A stretch of DNA of 16,611 nt from CAZVIK01 sp964627045 (lineage in GTDB: Bacteria; Acidobacteriota; Terriglobia; Bryobacterales; Bryobacteraceae): contig CAZVIK010000078.1 of the NCBI GenBank assembly GCA_964627045.1, positions 1 through 16,611 on the forward strand, given 5' to 3'. Of this stretch, positions 6,767 to 13,207 are shown piece by piece. Below the pieces are notes generated by a model. That model was not told where the DNA came from. It saw only the letters and a program-made list of their open reading frames with translations, and did not search any database. The position numbers and the translations under genes were made by a program. Each line of letters opens with the position of its first letter. Positions within the stretch are counted from its first letter, which is position 1.

Positions 6767-8638
6767 ATGGGTCTGTCTGTCAAGGTTGGATCGTTCTCTC
6801 AGCGGACTTCGACCGGTAGCCAATCGGTTACTGGGGTGGGCTTCCAACCGAAGGCTGTTTTGTTCTTCTTGACCGACAAGACAGCAGACGGCAGCGCCGC
6901 CAACTGCCAGATCGGTTACGGGGTGGCCACGTCCTCGTCGAACCGATGGTGCTTCTACGGGATCGCACAGTCCGGCCTGTCCACGCATAGTTGCTCCCGG
7001 CGCTACTCCCTGTCAGCGTGCATCGGCGCGATCACAGCCGCGGGCGCGATTGCGGCAGAGGCCGGCTTGTCCTCGATGGACTCCGACGGGTTCACCGTGA
7101 ATTGGGGGACCGCCGACTCGACGGCGCGGATTGTCAACTACATCGCGCTTGGTGGCAGTGATATTTCTGGAGCACGGTGCGGTGAGATCCAAGGGCCAAC
7201 GGTCACTGGAAATCAGTCCTTTACGGGCTTCGGCTTTAAGCCAACAGCCCTGATTGCCTTTTGCATGGGGACTACGACGGCCGCGCCAGCTTTGGGGGCG
7301 GCGTCCGTCCGGCCGGGCATGGGATTCGCTGGCGGTGGCGGACAAGCCATGTTCGCCAACAGTATTTTCTACACCACCGCTCTAAGCCGCCGTTTCCAAC
7401 GCACGGACCTTGTAGCCGGAGAGGCGGCTTCTTCGGGAGCTTCGATCTGCAAGGCGCAACTGTACAGCTTTGATTCAGACGGGTTCACGCTGAATTGGAC
7501 GGAAGTGTATACGGCTGGCAGGTACATCTACTATCTTGCACTTGCCGGGCCACGGGTAAAGGTTGGCAGCTTTACCCAGAAGACCTCCACGGGGACGCTG
7601 GCGACGACGGGGGTTGGCTTTCAGCCGTCCGTGCTCTTTCTTGGGAGTTATAACCTCGCCGCCGACAGTTCCGGCTTTTACGACGGTGCACGGGTTTCCG
7701 TGGGAGCCGCTGATGGGTCGCAGCAGTTTGCCGCCACCTGGGGCGGTTCGGCTTCGGGCACAACGAGCGACAGCCAAGACCTTGACCGTGGGGCGGTCCT
7801 CAAGATGATGACGCCAGCGGGTAGTTCCCCCACTACCCAGGCTGCGGCTCACCTGGAGTCATTCGATGCGGACGGTTTCACTCTGCACTGGACAACCGCC
7901 GACGCCACGGCCAGGCAGATCATCTACCTGGCCATTGGCCCATCCATAACCGGCACTGCCGCCGTCACGGCAGCCAAGGCATCGCTGTCGGCGTCTGGTT
8001 CTGTGACGCCGCCAGCAATTGCCGGCACAGGCGCGGTATCGGCAAAGGCGGCGAGCCTGTCGGGATCGGGGATCTATACCACTCCCGCCAGGACCGGCAC
8101 GGGCGCGGTAACGGCAGCGGCGGCAACCCTGTCGGCCTCTGGTACGTGTTATCCGAGATTCACTGGCTCGGCGGCCGTTGCCGCCGCCAACGGCGCCGTA
8201 TCGTCGAGCGCAACGTACACGCCGCCAGAGAAGACCGGGACCGCTGGACTCGTCGCAGCCGCGGCATCTGTGGATGGATCCGGGACGTACCAACCTCCAG
8301 GCGGCGGCGCTGTCGTCGCTGCTCCAGCGTCCCTGGCCGCAAGTGGGTCGTATGCGCCACCCGAGAAGACCGGCACGGCTGCCGTTGCTGGCGCAAGAGC
8401 GGCTCTCTCAGCGTCTGGAACGCACACGCCGGCGGAGAAGACCGGGGATGCCGCTGTAGCGGCGCCTGCTGCCGTGATTGCGGCATCCGGCGTCGTTACG
8501 GGTCCGACCTATACCGGGGCAGCGTCCGTGACGGCAAAACGCGCCTCGGCGTCCGCTGCCGGCGCAATCACTCGCTCTATCCCCCCGCCCTCTGAGGCGG
8601 CGATTCGAGTCATCAACTGGCTTCGGCCGGCGAGCTAG
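6767..8638 (+). CDS. repeat-rich phage fibre or decoration protein (three beta domains plus alanine-rich repeats)
   Basis: This is a 623-residue protein with GGAG at 6756-6759 seven bases before ATG 6767. It has two repeat systems. Residues 4-142, 143-262 and 263-394 are three copies of a domain that opens with VKVGSF or a related strand and a GVGFQPKAVLFF-type segment. Each copy closes with a D-x-DGFT-x-x-W motif and a (Y)IALG/YLALAGP-type strand. Residues 395-608 are about nine short units of 22-25 residues (typically TG.AAV.A..A.LSASG..TPP). The protein has no signal peptide. Closely similar domains occur in uncharacterised phage proteins near tail genes. The architecture, a folded head-like triplet followed by a flexible low-complexity stalk, suggests a side fibre, surface-binding or decoration protein. 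The ending RVINWLRPAS is unlike the repeats. Function is inferred; the repeat structure is directly visible. Confidence 0.7.
   Translation: MGLSVKVGSFSQRTSTGSQSVTGVGFQPKAVLFFLTDKTADGSAANCQIGYGVATSSSNRWCFYGIAQSGLSTHSCSRRYSLSACIGAITAAGAIAAEAGLSSMDSDGFTVNWGTADSTARIVNYIALGGSDISGARCGEIQGPTVTGNQSFTGFGFKPTALIAFCMGTTTAAPALGAASVRPGMGFAGGGGQAMFANSIFYTTALSRRFQRTDLVAGEAASSGASICKAQLYSFDSDGFTLNWTEVYTAGRYIYYLALAGPRVKVGSFTQKTSTGTLATTGVGFQPSVLFLGSYNLAADSSGFYDGARVSVGAADGSQQFAATWGGSASGTTSDSQDLDRGAVLKMMTPAGSSPTTQAAAHLESFDADGFTLHWTTADATARQIIYLAIGPSITGTAAVTAAKASLSASGSVTPPAIAGTGAVSAKAASLSGSGIYTTPARTGTGAVTAAAATLSASGTCYPRFTGSAAVAAANGAVSSSATYTPPEKTGTAGLVAAAASVDGSGTYQPPGGGAVVAAPASLAASGSYAPPEKTGTAAVAGARAALSASGTHTPAEKTGDAAVAAPAAVIAASGVVTGPTYTGAASVTAKRASASAAGAITRSIPPPSEAAIRVINWLRPAS
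7949..8590 (+). repeat. nine alanine-rich tandem units inside the fibre-like gene
   Basis: The encoded protein shows about nine successive units of 22-25 residues. Each begins with TG (or G) and A/G-rich residues, carries a V..A..A.L..SG core and ends with a TPP, TPPEK or similar joint. At DNA level the units are about 66-75 bases long. They share recurring pieces such as ACCGGCAC and GCGTCTGG but have diverged, so the repeat is maintained at protein level rather than being a recent exact duplication. The PPEK joints suggest short, proline-hinged beta or extended segments forming a stalk. Confidence 0.7.
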
Positions 8639-8646
8639 ACACTTTC

Positions 8647-9177
8647 ATGAACAGACCCGAACTCATCGATCGCCTCGCCCGCGCCATCGCGAAGCGCGAG
8701 GGTTTCTTCGTCACCGAAGCGCGAGCCAAGGCACGTGGATTGAAGTACCCCACCCGTGCCCAGCGGAACGCTAACCCTGGGAACGTGCGCGAGTGGCGCG
8801 ATCGCAAGAATCGTCCCTATCCGCGAGCCGGCGGCTACGTGGACTTCGTGGCTTGGGCCTCCAACAAGATCCCTGGCGTGTCACCCGAAAAAATGAGCCA
8901 GATGGCGCTCGCAGAAGGCTGGCGCGTCCTGCAGAAACTGGTGAGCCAGTATCTCGACGGCAAGTACACGGGCGGCAAAGCGCCAACCCTCCGTGACATG
9001 TTCGCGGTGTACGCGCCGGCGAGCGACGGCAACGACCCGGAAGCCTACGCGCAGTTCGTGGCGAAGGAACTCGGCGTCGCGGCCGACACACTGGTCGACA
9101 TGCTCATTGACGTCGGAATTTGGTCGACGGTAGAACGATCCGAACCCACGGCTCGTTCGATTGATCACGAAGCGTAA
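8647..9177 (+). CDS. muramidase or lytic-transglycosylase-like phage cell-wall hydrolase
   Basis: This is a 176-residue protein starting nine bases after the fibre-like gene, with only a weak ribosome binding site (GGCGAG-like), so it may depend on coupling. The N-terminal helix RLARAIAKREGFF places a glutamate at position 18 where the catalytic acid of lysozyme-like hydrolases is expected. AQRNANPGNVREW (residues 39-50) follows, then GGYVDFVAW (62-70) and a helical half. Near the C-terminus lies VYAPASDGNDPEAYAQFV (121-138). The combination of 'EGF', 'N-x-NPGN', a glycine/phenylalanine strand and 'YAP..DGND...Y' is typical of phage peptidoglycan-degrading structural proteins and endolysins that cut the glycan strands. 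There is no signal peptide. It could be a lysis enzyme or a virion-borne one. No holin gene is recognisable beside it. Confidence 0.72.
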   Translation: MNRPELIDRLARAIAKREGFFVTEARAKARGLKYPTRAQRNANPGNVREWRDRKNRPYPRAGGYVDFVAWASNKIPGVSPEKMSQMALAEGWRVLQKLVSQYLDGKYTGGKAPTLRDMFAVYAPASDGNDPEAYAQFVAKELGVAADTLVDMLIDVGIWSTVERSEPTARSIDHEA

Positions 9178-9381
9178 GAACCGACGTCCTCGCCGGAGTC
9201 CTGGGCTGCGCTGTTGCCCGCCACCGCGCCCAGTCTGCGGTCGGCCCGGCGTGTTCGCGCATGCGGACATCGCACCTCGCCCCGCCCGAGATCCACGGCT
9301 CCGGCTCCATCTTCGCCTATTGCATCTCTGCGAGGCGATCACCGGGGGAGACCGGCCAGCGCACAGTACCAGGAGGACTCT
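9178..9381. other. no convincing gene in this stretch
   Basis: Between the hydrolase stop and the short leader frame at 9382 the sequence is GC-rich and has open frames on both strands. Their translations are low-complexity, arginine- and proline-rich and begin without ribosome binding sites. I see no terminator with a U-run, no tRNA-like cloverleaf and no obvious repeat. It may simply be intergenic DNA, perhaps containing the transcript end of the tail operon. Confidence 0.5.
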
Positions 9382-9411
9382 ATGCCGCCTTTGACTCCAA
9401 CCCGCATTTGA
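9382..9411 (+). CDS. possible nine-codon leader frame with strong ribosome binding site
   Basis: AGGAGG at 9371-9376 lies five bases before an ATG at 9382, which opens a nine-codon frame (MPPLTPTRI). Its TGA overlaps an ATG (TGATG) at 9409-9413. That ATG is in frame with the helix-turn-helix gene downstream and would give a 113-residue form of it. The strong ribosome binding site is directly visible. Whether the frame is translated, or is a chance match in GC-rich DNA, cannot be judged from sequence. Confidence 0.2.
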   Translation: MPPLTPTRI

Positions 9412-9429
9412 TGCTGCACCCGCACCTTG

Positions 9430-9458
9430 TGGACGAAGGGGGGAGGTTCTGGTACGCT
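9430..9458 (+). promoter_or_regulatory. weak promoter candidate ahead of the helix-turn-helix gene
   Basis: TGGACG (9430-9435, four of six to the -35 consensus), a 17-base spacer and TACGCT (9453-9458), preceded by TGG as in extended -10 elements, lie about 70 bases before the preferred start of the regulator. If used, transcription would begin near 9465, inside the longer form of the gene, and would support the start at 9528. Such matches occur by chance, so this is only a candidate. Confidence 0.22.
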
Positions 9459-9527
9459 TATCTGCATCGAGCTGCGCTGGTACTGGGCCCCAGCGGCGTG
9501 TTGACGTGTGACGCGGTGGAGCCCTGG

Positions 9528-9752
9528 ATGACGCAAGAACCGCTGCTGACGACTGAAGCCGTCGCCCGATGTCTTGGCATTAGCCAGCGGACCGTCTGTT
9601 TATGGGCTGAGATGGAAGAACTGCCTGGGATAAAGGTCGGGCGACAGTGGAGGTTCCGCACGGAGGAGATTCGAGAGTGGTTGGCGGCAACGTCTCGACT
9701 CAGCGCAGGGCGCTCAGCGGAAGCCCGAAGGCTCCGACAAAGCAGTCTCTAA
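9528..9752 (+). CDS. excisionase-type helix-turn-helix DNA-binding protein
   Basis: This is a 74-residue protein from ATG 9528, which has GGTGGAG at 9515-9521 six bases ahead. Residues about 5-50 match the small MerR/excisionase (HTH_17) pattern. LLTTEAVARCLGISQRTV provides the helix-turn-helix. LPGIKVGRQWRFR forms the wing with its conserved G-R-x-W-R-F core. EEIREWL is the closing helix, and a short basic tail follows. The protein should bind DNA as a small regulator or recombination directionality factor. The same frame is open further upstream (ATG at 9411 and at 9261), but those extensions do not look like protein and the usual family length is 60-80 residues, so the short form is preferred. 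No integrase is next to it, so calling it a true excisionase is not justified. Confidence 0.72.
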   Translation: MTQEPLLTTEAVARCLGISQRTVCLWAEMEELPGIKVGRQWRFRTEEIREWLAATSRLSAGRSAEARRLRQSSL

Positions 9753-9987
9753 CCGACGCAACAACCGCGGCCGAAAACGGCCCGAACGCCCTGGCCCGAT
9801 CGCGCCAAGCTCCGCGCACGACGCTGGGACACGCCCACCTGAGTCGTCGACGGACCAGCGACAGAGCTTGGCTGTCAGCCGCGTGCCACCTTGCGCTGGG
9901 CAAGTAGGCAGGGCGGCTCGGTTTGCACCGGCCCCGCTCGATCATCGTTCCAGGATCTCCCGCGTTTTCCGTGTGTTCGCGCCGTTT

Positions 9988-10010
9988 GCCGCAATAGCCG
10001 CAAATGCGGC
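9988..10010. promoter_or_regulatory. palindrome with adjacent direct repeat, possible operator
   Basis: GCCGCA-AA-TGCGGC at 9997-10010 is a perfect 6+6 palindrome. The half-site GCCGCAA also occurs immediately before it, within 9988-9995, nine bases apart. Two bases after the palindrome is TACAAT (10012-10017), close to a -10 hexamer, although no good -35 lies at the right distance. Three close copies of one half-site beside a -10-like hexamer suggest a protein-binding site, possibly for the neighbouring regulator. It could also act as a short hairpin. Confidence 0.3.
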
Positions 10011-10034
10011 ATACAATATCCCGCAGGCACCTAC

Positions 10035-10062
10035 AAGATAGTCCTCTGAGGTTCAACGTCAA
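10035..10062 (-). promoter_or_regulatory. minus-strand promoter-like pair
   Basis: Read on the minus strand, TTGACG (complement of 10057-10062, five of six to consensus) is followed after 16 bases by TATCTT (complement of 10035-10040, four of six). Transcription would run leftwards across the palindrome at 9997-10010. No convincing minus-strand gene lies downstream, so the match may be fortuitous or may drive a short non-coding transcript. Confidence 0.2.
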
Positions 10063-10106
10063 GAGGCTCTGATCGTATCAGTACTTTCGGCGCGAAAGCG
10101 GCGGCT

Positions 10107-10116
10107 NNNNNNNNNN
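10107..10116. other. assembly gap 1 (ten N)
   Basis: Ten unknown bases join the phage-side contig to the contig carrying the secreted-protein genes. The true distance is unknown, and linkage of the two blocks rests on scaffolding alone. Confidence 0.95.
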
Positions 10117-10214
10117 GTGGGACTGGAAATCGCGTTCCGGATCTGCCCGTGGGCCGTTCCGGCCAAGGCGGAGCGCCACACGTTCGGTGAGGCCAGACGG
10201 CGGGAGGATTACCA

Positions 10215-12050
10215 GTGGGTCGGGAAAGCACGGATTGTGGTTGGTTCTCCAGAGCGCTCCAGCGGTTTCCGGGCCAGCGGTGCGCATCGTCGGAACGGTG
10301 GCGAGGTGCGGCGACTGCGTGCAGCGGCATGGCATTGGCGCTGTGTATTCTGAGCGGGTTGCTTCCCGCGCAGACGCCATCCGTCGAATACGTCTACCTT
10401 GGGGGCCGAGTTGTGGCGACGGAGGCACCGGAAACCGTCTCGACTCCGAACACGCCGACAGGAACGACGAGCGGCTCTCCCGGGATCGCCTACACCTATT
10501 CTGTGAGCGGCTCCGTGTCAAACGCCGGGGACAGTGTCCAGTACAAGCTCATTTACAGCGACGGGACAGACTCGGGCTGGCTGGCGGCTGGAACGACCAG
10601 CGCGAACAAAACGTGGAGCGTGGCGGGGAACCACTCGGTGACGGCGCAGGCGCGGTGCGCCACGCATACCAGCGTGGTGTCCTCCGTTTCGGCGGCTCTC
10701 CAGGTGACGATTGCGGCCGCCGAGACAGTTTCCACGCCGAGCACGCCGTCAAAGAGCGGCGGAGTGTACGAGGGCGGGCCGAACGTATCCTACACCTTTA
10801 CAGCAGGCGGCGCGGCATCGAGCCTCGGACACGAAGTGCAGTACAAACTCCTCTGGGGAGACGGGGCGGAATCCGGCTGGTTCGATGCGGGGTCCAGCGC
10901 GTCGCATGGGTGGAGCACGACGGGGCAGTTTTCTGTCACCGCGCAAGCCCGCTGCAAGACACACACCAGCATCGTGTCCACTGTTTCTTCAGCGCGGCAG
11001 ATGACTATCGAGACGGTCTCGACGCCGTCACGGCCGACGATCAGCGGTGGAGTGTACGAGGGGACTGTGAACACATCTTACACCTTCACGGCAAGCGGCG
11101 CGACCTCAAGCCAGGGGCATACTCTGCAATACAAGATCTTCTGGGGGGACGGAGCGGACTCGGGCTGGTTCGCCGCAGGGTCCAGCGTTTCACACTCGTG
11201 GAGCACGTCCGGACAGTACTCAGTGACTGCCCAAGCTCGGTGCCAGACCCACACCAGCATCGTGTCTACCACGTCCTCCGCGCGGCAGATGACTATCAAC
11301 ACTCCAACAGAGGTGATATCGACTCCCGATCCACCCGATGGCGAAACGACTCCGCTTGTCGGCGTAACAACCTACAACTACTCAACCACGGGGTCGGAAT
11401 CGAACCTGCCGGGGCACTCCGTTCGATACCGGATTGACTGGGATGACGGAACGATGTCTAGCTGGCTCAATACGTCGGCCATTCAGAAAGTGTGGCTGGT
11501 CGAAGGCGACCACGACATCAAGACGCAAGCCCGGTGTGCAACGCACACGAGCATCGTCTCGGAATACTCGTCGACGCTTAAGGTCAGTCCCGTTAATCAG
11601 CCGCCTGACGTGTCTTCTCTGACTCCGAACACAGGATCGTCGCAGTCACAGACTTTCACGGAAATCGTCCATGACTTCGTCGGCGGGAACAATATTGACT
11701 ATGTTCAGTTCGTTGTGAGTGCAACGGAAACAGTCACGGCTGTGGACTCGTGTCACGTCATGTACGCGGCTGACACGAATAGCCTCTACTTGGACCGAGA
11801 TGAAGGCGACTTTGAGTGGGAAGACTACTCGGTGGTTGGCTCCGGAGGGCACACCCTGGAGAACTCCCAGTGCTCGATCGCGGCCGCCTCGGCGTCGGTG
11901 ACGATTAATGGTCAGTACCTTACGGTACGCATTCCGGTGACATTTAAAACGGCATTTGCAGGAAGTCGCTATCTCTACACATCCGCTCACAATGATCGGG
12001 GCGACGACGACTGGGATTACTGGGGCACGTGGAGCGTGCCTTCTCAGTAG
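10215..12050 (+). CDS. secreted protein with four PKD-like repeats and a conserved C-terminal beta domain
   Basis: This is a 611-residue protein from GTG 10215, chosen because GGGAGG (10202-10207) lies seven bases ahead. ATG 10329 is an alternative and would put the hydrophobic signal MALALCILSGLLPAQ at the very N-terminus. Export is likely either way. After the signal comes VEYVYLGGRVVATE (residues 57-70), close to the strand motif that ends YD-repeat cores. Four Ig/PKD-like repeats follow (73-169, 170-265, 266-365, 366-462). Each has a ...YT(F/Y)...G segment, a (G/S/D)DG...S(G)W motif and a QARC-x-THTS core. Residues 465-611 are a domain seen at the end of many secreted proteins of soil bacteria (SLTPNTGSSQSQTF, SLYLDRDEG, LENSQCS, GTWSVP) with two cysteines likely to pair. 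The probable role is in adhesion or as a surface scaffold. It is the first gene of a secreted cluster; the partner genes lie 30 bases downstream. Confidence 0.75.
   Translation: MGRESTDCGWFSRALQRFPGQRCASSERWRGAATACSGMALALCILSGLLPAQTPSVEYVYLGGRVVATEAPETVSTPNTPTGTTSGSPGIAYTYSVSGSVSNAGDSVQYKLIYSDGTDSGWLAAGTTSANKTWSVAGNHSVTAQARCATHTSVVSSVSAALQVTIAAAETVSTPSTPSKSGGVYEGGPNVSYTFTAGGAASSLGHEVQYKLLWGDGAESGWFDAGSSASHGWSTTGQFSVTAQARCKTHTSIVSTVSSARQMTIETVSTPSRPTISGGVYEGTVNTSYTFTASGATSSQGHTLQYKIFWGDGADSGWFAAGSSVSHSWSTSGQYSVTAQARCQTHTSIVSTTSSARQMTINTPTEVISTPDPPDGETTPLVGVTTYNYSTTGSESNLPGHSVRYRIDWDDGTMSSWLNTSAIQKVWLVEGDHDIKTQARCATHTSIVSEYSSTLKVSPVNQPPDVSSLTPNTGSSQSQTFTEIVHDFVGGNNIDYVQFVVSATETVTAVDSCHVMYAADTNSLYLDRDEGDFEWEDYSVVGSGGHTLENSQCSIAAASASVTINGQYLTVRIPVTFKTAFAGSRYLYTSAHNDRGDDDWDYWGTWSVPSQ
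10431..11600 (+). repeat. four tandem PKD-like coding repeats of about 290 bases
   Basis: Units begin at 10431, 10722, 11010 and 11310, each opening with a (G/A)A(A/G)-AC-GT-like codon run for E-T-V-S-T-P (or EVISTP in the last). Units two and three are the most alike in protein, yet differ at many synonymous third positions. The duplication is therefore old and the protein sequence has been held. Short identical blocks remain, such as CGCGGCAGATGACTATC at the ends of units two and three. Unit four is the most diverged. Confidence 0.8.
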
Positions 12051-12080
12051 GCTACCGGAGAGCGCAAAACGGAGAAGAAG

Positions 12081-12758
12081 ATGAAGGTCATGAACGGACA
12101 CGCGAAGATCCTTTGTTGCGTTTTATCGGCCTATGCTGTTTGCGGAGGGGCGTTCGCCGCAGAGGTCGGCAGCATTTCCGGGACGGTAGTGGACGGCGAC
12201 GGAAAGGCGGCCTGGAAGGCGGTTGTGATGGCGAAACTGCGCCCCACATCATTCGTGGGCGGATTTAAGCCGGTCGAGGTGAGGACGGCCTCGCAGCGCG
12301 ATGGCACCTTCCTGCTGGAACGCTTGCCAGCCGGCACCTACAAGATCTGCGTTGAGAACCGGCCCGCGAGGCTATTGAACCCGTGTAACTGGTCGGACAC
12401 GCCGATCCTGGTGACGGTGGGCGCCGGGCAGGCGGTGAAGGGGCAAGCCATTTCCATGGAAAAAGGAACGCTCTTGACGGTACGGTTCGACGATCCGACG
12501 AAGGCCCTGTCGCAGGAGGCGGGAGCTAGGAATGCGGGAATACTCATCGGCGTGGTGCGCCGGGGAGCGCCTTTTCAGGGTCCGGTAAGCGTGGTGGACG
12601 ACGCGGGCGGGCGCAGTTTGACCTTCCTGGTGCCGCCGGACAAAGCGGTCGAGGTTTCCGTGGCCCGAGGAAGAAACGTCATCACCGACGCTCAGGGCGT
12701 GGCGTACGGCGCCGAGGCGTTTAAGGTTCAGGCGGTGGCGAATGCGGCGGGCGATTCG
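12081..12758 (+). CDS. secreted carboxypeptidase-regulatory-like protein (C-terminus lost in assembly gap)
   Basis: ATG 12081 has GGAG (12071-12074) six bases ahead and lies 30 bases after the previous stop. The N-terminus KILCCVLSAYAVCGGAFA is a signal peptide with a probable cut near AFA-A (about residue 26). Residues about 29-100 match the carboxypeptidase regulatory (CarboxypepD_reg) beta fold: GSISGTVVDGDGKAAW, TASQRDGTFLLERLPAGTYK, then CVEN and a LLNPCNW pair of cysteines. The remainder is beta-rich (LTVRFDDPTKAL, SLTFLVPPDKAVEVSV). This fold serves as a binding or stability module on secreted proteins and has no catalytic residues of its own. The frame runs into the ten-N gap at 12759. 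If the gap were exactly ten bases, a TGA would come at 12774-12776, but the true end is unknown. The gene probably belongs to the same operon as its neighbours. Confidence 0.72.
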
Positions 12759-12768
12759 NNNNNNNNNN
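12759..12768. other. assembly gap 2 (ten N)
   Basis: Ten unknown bases interrupt the carboxypeptidase-regulatory-like gene close to its expected end. The following sequence opens with the ribosome binding site of the next gene, so only the last few codons and stop of the first gene appear to be missing, unless the true gap is large. Confidence 0.95.
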
Positions 12769-12795
12769 GACCTTGAACCCAGAAAGGACACGCTT

Positions 12796-13191
12796 ATGAC
12801 GATGAAACACAAGACCGCCATCCTCGCTTCGCTGGCTTCTACCCTGACGTGGCTTTTCCTGACGCTGCCAGCGGCAGGCCAACAACTTTCGGCCCGCGTC
12901 CCCACCTTGGAGCTATTCTTGCGCCCGCGCGGATTCTCGGAGCGAGCCGTCAAGTTGGAGGCAGGGCCCTGGCGCATTTTGGTCACGAATCGGACGGCGC
13001 TGAAACAGATGCGGCTCCGCCTGGAGGCCGCCGGTGAGCCGCCGGAATCCGCCGCCATCAGCGACGAGACGGTGGCACGCTCGGTTCGCCAGACGTCGAG
13101 CGCACTGGTCAACCTTTTGCCCGGTGAGTACCTGCTCCGTGAGATGACACAGGGCACGGCGGCGTGTCGAATCACCGTAGTCGCGAAATAG
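12796..13191 (+). CDS. small secreted protein of unknown function
   Basis: This is a 131-residue protein. ATG 12796 has AAAGGA (12783-12788) seven bases ahead, and a second ATG at 12802 is possible. The basic n-region MTMKHKT and a hydrophobic stretch ending LPAAGQQ form a clear signal peptide, with cleavage near residue 30. The mature part has about 100 residues and looks like a single beta-sandwich: PTLELFLRPRGFSERAVKLEAG, then PWRILVTNRT and a LVNLLPGEYLLRE segment near the end. It has only one cysteine in the mature part, at its end. The sequence resembles cupredoxin- or Ig-like secreted modules in general shape, but I do not recognise a family and no metal-binding set is visible. It sits between the carboxypeptidase-regulatory-like gene and the RHS gene, so it is probably exported with them. 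Confidence 0.6.
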   Translation: MTMKHKTAILASLASTLTWLFLTLPAAGQQLSARVPTLELFLRPRGFSERAVKLEAGPWRILVTNRTALKQMRLRLEAAGEPPESAAISDETVARSVRQTSSALVNLLPGEYLLREMTQGTAACRITVVAK

Positions 13192-13207
13192 CGAAGGGGG
13201 CGTGAAC

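Larger units (their letters stand above)
9753..10106. other. stretch without a convincing gene, up to the first assembly gap
   Basis: No frame here has both a ribosome binding site and protein-like composition. A minus-strand frame (9700-10062, TTG start) encodes a short C..CG..C-like piece but otherwise reads as arginine-rich noise and overlaps the regulator gene. The stretch does hold a compact repeat cluster (9988-10010), a TACAAT hexamer at 10012-10017, a minus-strand promoter-like pair (10035-10062) and a small hairpin (10084-10098), so it may be regulatory. Confidence 0.5.

Noticed and set aside
7949..8590. Possible CRISPR array from regularly spaced repeats
   Set aside because: The units are diverged, contiguous and in frame within a coding sequence, with no conserved repeat plus unique spacer pattern.
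9261..9527. Upstream extension of the helix-turn-helix gene to ATG 9261
   Set aside because: The extra residues are not protein-like and no ribosome binding site precedes 9261, while the start at 9528 has GGTGGAG and fits family length.
9700..10062. Minus-strand frame with a C..CG..CGK-like piece
   Set aside because: The TTG start lacks a convincing ribosome binding site, only a few cysteines occur at the start, the rest is arginine-rich, and it overlaps the helix-turn-helix gene. I kept only the promoter-like elements as a weak observation.
10187..11437. Plus-strand frame of 416 codons overlapping the PKD-like gene
   Set aside because: It is the same repeat DNA read in another frame; the translation is arginine-rich without signal peptide or fold, and the repeats make sense only in the 10215 frame.
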